A stretch of DNA of 11,135 nucleotides, taken from Limnochordia bacterium. GTDB taxonomy: Bacteria; Bacillota; Limnochordia; Darwinibacteriales; SLO01. The notes beneath the pieces are model-generated. The model did no database searches. It saw only the letters and a list, made by a program, of their open reading frames with translations, and was not told where the DNA came from. The translations under genes and the position numbers were made by a program. Location of the stretch: NCBI GenBank assembly GCA_007132635.1, contig SLOG01000063.1, forward strand, positions 1 through 11,135, written 5' to 3'. Shown one piece after another: positions 5,713-11,135 of the stretch (the stretch's first letter is position 1; every line of letters begins with the position of its first letter).

Positions 5713-5722
5713 TTGCATGCAA
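5713..5722. promoter_or_regulatory. Perfect 10-bp palindrome at the peptide transcription start
   Basis: TTGCATGCAA overlaps the predicted start site of the secreted-peptide gene, next to an 8-bp palindrome GGGGCCCC (5702-5709). A bound protein here would act as a repressor. It shares the GCATGC core with the operator candidate at 1848-1859, which may be chance. Confidence 0.3.
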
Positions 5723-5726
5723 TCCA

Positions 5727-5755
5727 AGCATACACCAATTCAAATATTCTGTCAA
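5727..5755 (-). promoter_or_regulatory. Promoter of the secreted-peptide gene
   Basis: Minus strand: perfect TTGACA (5755-5750), 17-bp spacer, TATGCT (5732-5727). The predicted start near 5720 leaves a leader of about 50 nt and rules out translation from 5738. Confidence 0.75.
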
Positions 5756-5895
5756 TAAAATAAGTGAAAATTTCTTAATAATAAGCTAAAAGGTGGACTG
5801 CGTCTCGTTCGAGCGTTTGCGCGTTTGGGGAGGAAAAGGTTGGACGATCGGGAACATTGAAGGCAGATAACCACGATATTGGAGGGGGCTGACTT
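5756..5895 (+). promoter_or_regulatory. Upstream region of the beta-mannosidase gene
   Basis: This divergent gap holds an AT-rich stretch (5755-5790) with TAATAAT-like -10 candidates but no clear -35 for the plus strand. A direct repeat GCGTTTG/GCGTTTG (5813-5819, 5821-5827) and an inverted CTCG-TT-CGAG (5804-5813) follow and could be regulator sites. GGAGG at 5881-5885 is the RBS. Confidence 0.35.
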
Positions 5896-8430
5896 ATGGA
5901 CGTTCTGGGACTCAATGGAGAGTGGGAGATAATCGAGCGCCCGCTGTCCCACGGAGTGGGGGAGATGCCTGCGATCATGGAGGCCGAGGCTAGTTTCGTC
6001 GGCATGGTGCCGGGAGATGTCAATGACAGTTTGGTTCAGGCTGGCCGTATGCCCGAACCACTCGTTGGCCTCAATTTCCGCGAGTTCGGCTGGGTGAAGG
6101 AGCGGTCTTGGTGGTTCCGGCGGCGGGTCTCTATTCCTAATGATTGGGAGACGCTGCCTGAGGTGGAACTCTGCTTGGACGGCTTGGACGTACACGCAGA
6201 CATTTGGCTGAATGGGGTCTACCTTGGTCACCATGCTTCCGTCTTTTACCCATTCTGCGCGCGGGTAAAAGATCAGCTTGTGGTCGGCGAAGAAAACGTG
6301 ATCCTTGTGCGCCTTACGACGGGCCTTGACCAAATTGGCCGCTACCCGGACTTTCCCCTGCTCGAAGGTGTACCCACGGAGGAAGGGCGGGGGTACCCTG
6401 AACGCGGGGAGAAGCAGCGTATCTTCCTGCGCAAACCGGCTTATGTGTGGGGTTGGGATTGGGGTCCGCATCTGCCGACATGCGGGATAACCAGCGATGG
6501 TTCGTGCCTTAGGCCTTGCCGGAAGTTGGAGGTTGTTGACGTTAAGCTAGCGGCCGAACTTACAGACGAGAAAGCTTTCGTGCATGTGGACGCTGCTGTG
6601 TCCTACGATACGTTGATTGACTCTGCTCGCGGCGATATCACGGTAACGCTCGAGGATGAGTCGGGTGCGGTGCAGTCGCAGACGCTGGACGATGTCTTTA
6701 TCCAGAGTGGGCTGACTTACTTTTCTCTGTCTGTACCAGTGGAGAATCCACGTCTTTGGTGGCCTCGCGGCAGTGGGGCACAGCATCTGTATACAGTCTC
6801 ACTGACAGTGGCAGCGGGAGAAGAACGGGCAGAGGCACAGCCCATGCGATGGGGTTTGCGGACCGTGACACTGGACACGGAGCGAGGCCGGTTTGCCTTT
6901 CGAGTGAACGGTGTTCCGATCTTTTTGAAAGGCGGCAATTGGGTGCCCAGTGATTCTCTGTACGGCCGGATAACGAGCAAGAAGCTGACACGGTTGGTGG
7001 AGGAAGCAGCAGAAGCGAATTTCAACTGCCTGCGGATCTGGGGCGGCGGACGCTACGAACGGGATGCTTTCTACGACGCGTGCGACCGGCTGGGTGTACT
7101 GGTCTGGCAGGACTTTATGTCTGCCTGTGCGCCGCTTCCCGCCCATGAAGGCTGGTTTTGGCGAGAATTTGCCTTGGAGGCGGAATACCAGATTCGCCGT
7201 CTCCGCAGCCGCACCTGTCTGCTCCTGTGGTGCGGCAACAACGAGGTATCTAGCATTTACCCGTGGTCGGTGTTCGACGGGCATCGCGATCCCGGATGGA
7301 GCCTCTACCACGAGATGCTCCCGCGGATGGTTCATGAACTGAGTTCTCATGTTCCGTATTGGCCAACCTCGCCCTACGGAGGCCAGGGTCGGGTCAACGC
7401 TCCCGATGAGGGTGACGATCACCACTGGGTGGTCATGCGTCCCGAGGAAGAGTATTGGTCTTGCCCTGAGTACTGGGACAGTATCGACATACCCATTTTC
7501 AACTCTGAATACGGGTACGGCGGGCCCTGCTGCCTGACTAGTACGCGGCAGTATATGGGGTCTAAGGATCCGGATCTGTACAGTGAGGTCGGGCATGAGC
7601 ATACGAATACCTTCTACAACAAACCGCGAGTGAACTTCAGCATCCAGGAACACTATGGTGACCCGAGCGGTTTGAGTCTAGAAGACTATATTCTCTACGG
7701 CGCCCTGTGCCAAGGGCTTAATCTGGGTTACTCGCTAGAGTCTCTGCGGGCCAACGAGCAGACGATGGGCGGGATTCATTGGATGTATAACGATACATGG
7801 GGTGAAAACGGCTGGACAATCATCGACTACTATCTGCGGCGCAAAGGAAGCTACTATAACGTTAAGCGCTGTCTCCAGCCGGTCAGGCTGGTGCTTCGCC
7901 GTGGCGGTCAGGCGTTTGGAGGAAGTGACGATGAGGTCGTGCTGCTGCTTCTCAATGACACCGACGAACCGCTGGAAGGTAGTGTCAAGTTAGGATACAT
8001 GAGCTACGACGGCGAGCGGGCTTCGCTGAACGACGTCCAGTACAGCGTGGCGCCTCGCAGTAAAGCCGTGGTCGGATCAGTACCGGTGCCGACCAACGAG
8101 CGTCTGCGATCTGGGACGGTGGTGGCGGTGCCTGCGGAGACTCAACTGCTAGAGCCGGTGAGCTGGCGTCACTGCCGATTACGGGAAACCGGCATCTCTG
8201 AAGTCCCTGTGGACATCCGGTCGCTGGAACCCAAAGGCGATGACCTCCACATCGTGGTGGGCAGTGAGCGGTTTGCCCATGCTGTGCACCTGTCGGTTCC
8301 TGATGATCTGCGTCTGTCGGATCACTTTTTTGACCTCCTGCCTGGCGAAAAACGGAAGATAATAGTCTACGGCGGCGCGGATTTGGCACCGGAGACCATT
8401 GCAGCCGTTAGTGTTGGTGCCATCGACTGA
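5896..8430 (+). CDS. Beta-mannosidase (glycoside hydrolase family 2)
   Basis: An 844-residue GH2 enzyme, a usual size for exo-beta-mannosidases, which remove terminal beta-D-mannose from oligosaccharides. Domain order: N-terminal jelly-roll sugar-binding domain (about 1-210, with LDGLDVHADIWLNG and YVWGWDWGPHLP), Ig-like domain (about 210-330), TIM barrel (about 330-640), and C-terminal beta domains. In the barrel, FLKGGNWVPSD (343-353), RIWGGGRYE (380-388) and LVWQDFMSAC (402-411) lead to the acid/base E450 in CGNNEV and the likely nucleophile E538 in NSEYGYGG. YVWGWDWGP, IWGGG and WQDF are typical of the mannosidase branch rather than beta-galactosidase or beta-glucuronidase. No signal peptide, so it acts on imported sugars. 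Start: ATG at 5896 with GGAGG 10 nt upstream. The NTase gene follows 85 bp later. Confidence 0.92.
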   Translation: MDVLGLNGEWEIIERPLSHGVGEMPAIMEAEASFVGMVPGDVNDSLVQAGRMPEPLVGLNFREFGWVKERSWWFRRRVSIPNDWETLPEVELCLDGLDVHADIWLNGVYLGHHASVFYPFCARVKDQLVVGEENVILVRLTTGLDQIGRYPDFPLLEGVPTEEGRGYPERGEKQRIFLRKPAYVWGWDWGPHLPTCGITSDGSCLRPCRKLEVVDVKLAAELTDEKAFVHVDAAVSYDTLIDSARGDITVTLEDESGAVQSQTLDDVFIQSGLTYFSLSVPVENPRLWWPRGSGAQHLYTVSLTVAAGEERAEAQPMRWGLRTVTLDTERGRFAFRVNGVPIFLKGGNWVPSDSLYGRITSKKLTRLVEEAAEANFNCLRIWGGGRYERDAFYDACDRLGVLVWQDFMSACAPLPAHEGWFWREFALEAEYQIRRLRSRTCLLLWCGNNEVSSIYPWSVFDGHRDPGWSLYHEMLPRMVHELSSHVPYWPTSPYGGQGRVNAPDEGDDHHWVVMRPEEEYWSCPEYWDSIDIPIFNSEYGYGGPCCLTSTRQYMGSKDPDLYSEVGHEHTNTFYNKPRVNFSIQEHYGDPSGLSLEDYILYGALCQGLNLGYSLESLRANEQTMGGIHWMYNDTWGENGWTIIDYYLRRKGSYYNVKRCLQPVRLVLRRGGQAFGGSDDEVVLLLLNDTDEPLEGSVKLGYMSYDGERASLNDVQYSVAPRSKAVVGSVPVPTNERLRSGTVVAVPAETQLLEPVSWRHCRLRETGISEVPVDIRSLEPKGDDLHIVVGSERFAHAVHLSVPDDLRLSDHFFDLLPGEKRKIIVYGGADLAPETIAAVSVGAID

Positions 8431-8515
8431 CAGGAGGCGCTATATCGCCGGTCGTCGGCTTCTGCAGACAGACGGTGATGATGGATACAGCTGCGGATTC
8501 GGGAGGTTTTGTGTT
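8431..8515 (+). other. Gap between mannosidase and nucleotidyltransferase
   Basis: Eighty-five bases with a small GGCG-CTATAT-CGCC inverted repeat (about 8434-8451) but no T-tract, so no terminator. Its end has the RBS GGGAGG at 8501-8506, 9 nt before the TTG start at 8516. The two genes are probably on one transcript. Confidence 0.4.
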
Positions 8516-9346
8516 TTGCCTACTCAACGAACGCAAGAACTGCGCCAGAAGGCCCAGGCACTGTGCGCTGAGCTTTCGCAGCACGTGGTACTAAAAGAGT
8601 ACTGGCAGGCGATTAGCGTCGTACTCAAAGGAAGCACGGCCCGAGGCCGTGCTGACCAGTACTCCGATGTAGACTTCGTATTGTTTGCCGAGGATGATGC
8701 CGCACCGCGGATTGCCCACGCCTACTGGCAGGCTGGGCTTTCGCCTCGTCAAGATGGTTTTTTCCTCCCTCTAGACAACTGGGTAGGCCACTACCACTTG
8801 GAGGCTATACGTGATCTGCAGGGCTATTTTGCAGCTGCCGACTTTCCCAATGCCTGGGAGTTTTCCGGCGCCATAGCCCTGCACGATCCCGGCCAGCGTT
8901 TTGCTCACGCGGTGGAAGCGGGGATGCAGGGGCTTTTCCGGGAGCCCGAGATCCACATCAAGGAGGCCTATCTGCAGCTGCAGCTCACGCAAAATTGGTT
9001 GATGCAGCCCCTGCGCCGCGCTGATGCCGTGGCCGTCTCCCTGCACACCGCCAAGATCCTGCGCCTGTGGTGCCACTTGGCGTATCTGTTGGATGAACGT
9101 CCTTATCCCCATGACAAGTGGCTGCACACCTATCTGGACACCACTCGCTTAGGCCGTAACGCCGGCGGTCTAGTAGCTGGCTATCTCACAGAAGCAGTGA
9201 AGCACCCTCACGTGCAGCCGCACCACGAACTCATGGAATATCCCCAGTTTCGGGCCGGACAGGAGCTGATTGCGGCGGTTGTCGAGTTTCTCAAAGCGGA
9301 TCGCGGCGAGCGACCGTGGATTGATAGCTGGGCAGAATACGTCTGA
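8516..9346 (+). CDS. Stand-alone nucleotidyltransferase domain protein
   Basis: A 276-residue protein with a DNA-polymerase-beta-type nucleotidyltransferase signature at its N-terminus: LKGSTARGRADQYSDVDFVL (37-56), i.e. GSxxRG followed by SDxD with metal-binding D51 and D53. The C-terminal part (about 100-276) is alpha-helical, rich in aromatic residues and His, as in aminoglycoside-type or toxin/antitoxin-linked NTases. The acceptor (drug, tRNA, protein or sugar) cannot be told. Start: a longer reading from ATG 8399 overlaps the mannosidase by 32 bp and has a poor N-terminus; TTG at 8516 with GGGAGG (8501-8506) is better. It follows the mannosidase at 85 bp on the same strand. No HEPN partner gene is next to it, so a MNT/HEPN pair is not supported. 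Confidence 0.78.
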   Translation: MPTQRTQELRQKAQALCAELSQHVVLKEYWQAISVVLKGSTARGRADQYSDVDFVLFAEDDAAPRIAHAYWQAGLSPRQDGFFLPLDNWVGHYHLEAIRDLQGYFAAADFPNAWEFSGAIALHDPGQRFAHAVEAGMQGLFREPEIHIKEAYLQLQLTQNWLMQPLRRADAVAVSLHTAKILRLWCHLAYLLDERPYPHDKWLHTYLDTTRLGRNAGGLVAGYLTEAVKHPHVQPHHELMEYPQFRAGQELIAAVVEFLKADRGERPWIDSWAEYV

Positions 9347-9353
9347 ATGTTGT

Positions 9354-9390
9354 ATGGTGCTGCAGCGATCGAGGGTCTTCGAGCAGCATC
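9354..9390. terminator. Weak hairpin between convergent genes
   Basis: TGCTGC and GCAGCA pair across an imperfect inner stem (TCGA/TCGA) in the 44-bp gap between two convergent stop codons. There is no T-tract, so it is at best an imperfect bidirectional terminator. Confidence 0.3.
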
Positions 9391-10494
9391 CTATCCAAAC
9401 ACGCGCTTGACTGCCTCAAGATAACCGTAACCGTACTTGTCGTCGGGCTGCAGATAGCTGGTTTCGGTCCATTCGTTCCAGCTGTTGAGGGTGACAAAGG
9501 GCGTCTGGTTCGGGTTCATGTCCACAAAGCGTTTCGCATGCTGCAGCGCCTTTGCGAAATTCTTCGGCGTGTTGTTTTTCACAATCCCGGGCCGAAATCT
9601 CTGGAACCGCGGGTTATTGTCCCAACCTACCGACACGTGAGGAAAGTACGGGATCGAAAAGTCAGCAGCCACTCGTTGCCATTCATCGACCACGCGTTCA
9701 ACTATCGCTTCATAGTCGTCATCGATACTGGTGAAATGGCAGAACTGGTAATGCGTGAGACCGTCGAAACCAAGTTTTTCGATGATTTCCTGCTGGGTGC
9801 CGACGTTGTCTCCGGTGATCCCGGTCACGTTAAACTCCATGTGCCGCCGCAGGATAGCCTGCAGGTGAAGGCCGGCGTGTCCAGCCTTGACAGCAGCGTT
9901 TCGGAACCAGTCCAGCGCATCTGCCGCTGCATCGGGTCCGCCTAGGCCGCGGATCAGCGTATCCAGATCATACAGCTGAAAGACGGGTTTCCCGTCTATG
10001 CGGTAGTAACTCGGGTGGTCGAAATACTGGCGGATCACCCGCAGGCAGGCGCGCTCGAATTCGTGCCTGTCGACGCTTCCGTGCCAGACGAGCTGTTCGC
10101 CTTGGTCGGACAGCCGTTTGTCCCAGACGGTTACAGCGTCGTGGTTTGCCCACATCAAACAGAACTTCATCCGATGATTATTTTGGGCCTTTAGAAACCC
10201 GTTGTTGAGGCAGTTCTCCAGAAACGGGCGACGATCGTACCAGTACCAATCATAGATAAACACGTTAACGCCGTGGTCTGCAGCCGCGGCGATCTGCATC
10301 TCCATGACATAGGGATCGGCTTCATTCTGGTACCCCCACAGGGGACGTCGTGGCTGATCGTGGCCAGCAAATTTGGGTGTATTGCTCATGACGCTCTGCC
10401 ACTCACCCATGCCTTGCGGCCAGAAAATCCTGGCCCGCGGGTCGTCCTGGTAAGCGGGCCAGATAAACGCGCCAACGTCATAGTGTTTGTTCAC
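9391..10494 (-). CDS. GH99-like / WbsX-like carbohydrate-active protein
   Basis: A 367-residue TIM-barrel protein of the GH99-like (WbsX) family. Landmarks are GAFIWPAYQDDP (8-19), DHGVNVFIYDWYWYDRRP (73-90), FCLMWANHDA (111-120), YYRIDGKPVFQLY (163-175) and NSWNEWTETSYLQPDDKYGYGYLEA near the C-terminus. The motif NEWTE (340-344), with E341 and E344, matches the EWxE pair of GH99 endo-alpha-mannosidases. WbsX-type members are often annotated as glycosyltransferases of polysaccharide loci, so hydrolase versus transferase is open. No signal peptide. Start: GTG at 10494 with AGGAG at 10504-10508 (9-nt spacer); no better ATG precedes it. It lies 45 bp after the MFS gene on the same strand, which suggests an operon for import and processing of a mannose-containing glycan. 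Confidence 0.82.
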   Translation of the reverse strand: MNKHYDVGAFIWPAYQDDPRARIFWPQGMGEWQSVMSNTPKFAGHDQPRRPLWGYQNEADPYVMEMQIAAAADHGVNVFIYDWYWYDRRPFLENCLNNGFLKAQNNHRMKFCLMWANHDAVTVWDKRLSDQGEQLVWHGSVDRHEFERACLRVIRQYFDHPSYYRIDGKPVFQLYDLDTLIRGLGGPDAAADALDWFRNAAVKAGHAGLHLQAILRRHMEFNVTGITGDNVGTQQEIIEKLGFDGLTHYQFCHFTSIDDDYEAIVERVVDEWQRVAADFSIPYFPHVSVGWDNNPRFQRFRPGIVKNNTPKNFAKALQHAKRFVDMNPNQTPFVTLNSWNEWTETSYLQPDDKYGYGYLEAVKRVFG

Positions 10495-10539
10495 GAACTA
10501 TCGCTCCTCTCGAACACACATAATGGTATGTACTGCAGC

Positions 10540-11135
10540 TCACATAAGCCGCAGAGACAGCAGGAAACCAATTAAAGCGAATACAGCGAGGACCGACCAC
10601 AAAAGGGGAAACGACAAGGCGGCCAAGAAGCCCAAACCCATAGCACCCGCCGACAGGCCGACATCAAACGCGTTGTTGTACAGCGAAATGGCCTGCGAAC
10701 GCTGGTGTTCTCCGGTTTTGTCCATTACGTACGCGAGCAGTACGGTGATGACACTGGAAAATCCCAGGCCTATGAACAGCGCTGCCATTAAGAGCGCAAC
10801 ATAGCTGCCGGCCGCCGCCAACATCACCGCGCCTGCACTTACAAGCAGAAAAGCAGGCAGTACCACGGCCCGGCGCCCGATACTGTCGGAAAGCTGTCCA
10901 GACGTGGCACCACCGGCCATAAAGAGTAAGGCGAAGGCGGTGAAGAATCCTCCCGGGTTCTCGATGCCCATGCGGACGGCATGCAGCGGGAGAAACGCAT
11001 TGATGGCTCCCAGTATGATGGTGACTGAGACCATGCCCAATGTCATGACCAGTACGGCACGGTTTTTCATCAGAGGGCCGAACACCGGCTGTTCGCGCGA
11101 ATTGGTCAAAGGTTCGCGTCGATCCGGCTCAGTCA
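10540..11135 (-). CDS. MFS transporter, C-terminal half (partial)
   Basis: The frame is open from the TGA at 10542-10540 to the window edge, at least 198 codons, and the first half lies outside the window. It holds about six hydrophobic segments, corresponding to TM7-TM12, after a charged central loop (REQPVFGPLMKNRAVL). Between TM8 and TM9 is the MFS loop GQLSDSIGRR, resembling the G-x-x-x-D-x-x-G-R-R/K signature repeated in the C-terminal half. An apparent TTG start at 11109 is only the central loop and should not be used. The substrate is unknown; the GH99-like gene 45 bp downstream on the same strand suggests an oligosaccharide or sugar importer or exporter. Confidence 0.85.
   Translation of the reverse strand, partial: TEPDRREPLTNSREQPVFGPLMKNRAVLVMTLGMVSVTIILGAINAFLPLHAVRMGIENPGGFFTAFALLFMAGGATSGQLSDSIGRRAVVLPAFLLVSAGAVMLAAAGSYVALLMAALFIGLGFSSVITVLLAYVMDKTGEHQRSQAISLYNNAFDVGLSAGAMGLGFLAALSFPLLWSVLAVFALIGFLLSLRLM

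Noticed and set aside
5813..5827. GCGTTTG direct repeat as a CRISPR or mobile-element repeat
   Set aside because: Only two 7-bp copies 8 bp apart; too short and too few to be more than a possible regulator half-site.
5752..6471. 239-residue minus-strand open frame overlapping the mannosidase start
   Set aside because: It is antisense to a clear GH2 N-terminus, has no protein-like domain character, and runs through the peptide gene's promoter region.
6799..7653. 284-residue minus-strand open frame inside the mannosidase gene
   Set aside because: Shadow of a GC-rich coding region; it lies entirely within the conserved GH2 barrel and has no RBS-supported context.

Overview
The window looks like a piece of a Bacillota-type (probably clostridial or Limnochordia-like) chromosome, most likely from an anaerobe. 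The basis is strong AGGAGG-like ribosome binding sites, several TTG/GTG starts, roughly 50-55% GC, sigma-A-like promoters, and the apparent use of selenocysteine. The taxon is an inference. No rRNA, tRNA, CRISPR array, transposase or phage gene was seen.

Left part (1-4010): central carbon and sugar metabolism. The 3' end of a possible sugar isomerase/epimerase (3-104, +) converges on a two-gene minus-strand operon: aldo/keto reductase (1804 to 845), then a ribulose-phosphate/allulose-6-phosphate-type 3-epimerase (824 to 156). Divergent from it is a plus-strand pair: NAD-type isocitrate dehydrogenase (1912-2907) and a URO-D-superfamily protein (2937-3947). The divergent promoter region carries a perfect 12-bp palindrome that may be a shared operator. 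A perfect 19-bp inverted repeat (3958-4010) ends the pair and also sits at the end of the next, convergent gene.

Middle part (4012-5760, all minus): the most unusual region. A peptide methionine sulfoxide reductase (msrA, 4695 to 4012) has an in-frame TGA exactly where the catalytic cysteine belongs (Gly-TGA-Phe-Trp-Gly). A 7-bp hairpin with a GUU loop follows 13 nt downstream, as expected for a bacterial SECIS element. The gene is therefore read as an intact selenoprotein of 227 residues with a signal peptide and no cysteine at all, not as a 134-residue fragment. Upstream are a 103-residue membrane protein (5274 to 4963) and a 99-residue secreted peptide (5669 to 5370). The peptide joins a Sec signal peptide to a near-perfect double-glycine-type leader motif and a small cationic, Gly/Ala-rich C-terminal segment. 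A strong intercistronic hairpin separates the two small genes, an arrangement that resembles a bacteriocin precursor with its immunity gene. msrA has its own extended -10 promoter.

Right part (5896-11135): glycan use. A GH2 beta-mannosidase (5896-8430, +) is followed by a stand-alone nucleotidyltransferase (8516-9346, +). Converging from the right are a GH99-like/WbsX-like protein (10494 to 9391) and the C-terminal half of an MFS transporter (10540 to the window edge), probably one operon. All of these enzymes lack signal peptides, so imported oligosaccharides are probably split in the cytoplasm, and the resulting sugars could feed the redox and epimerase enzymes on the left.
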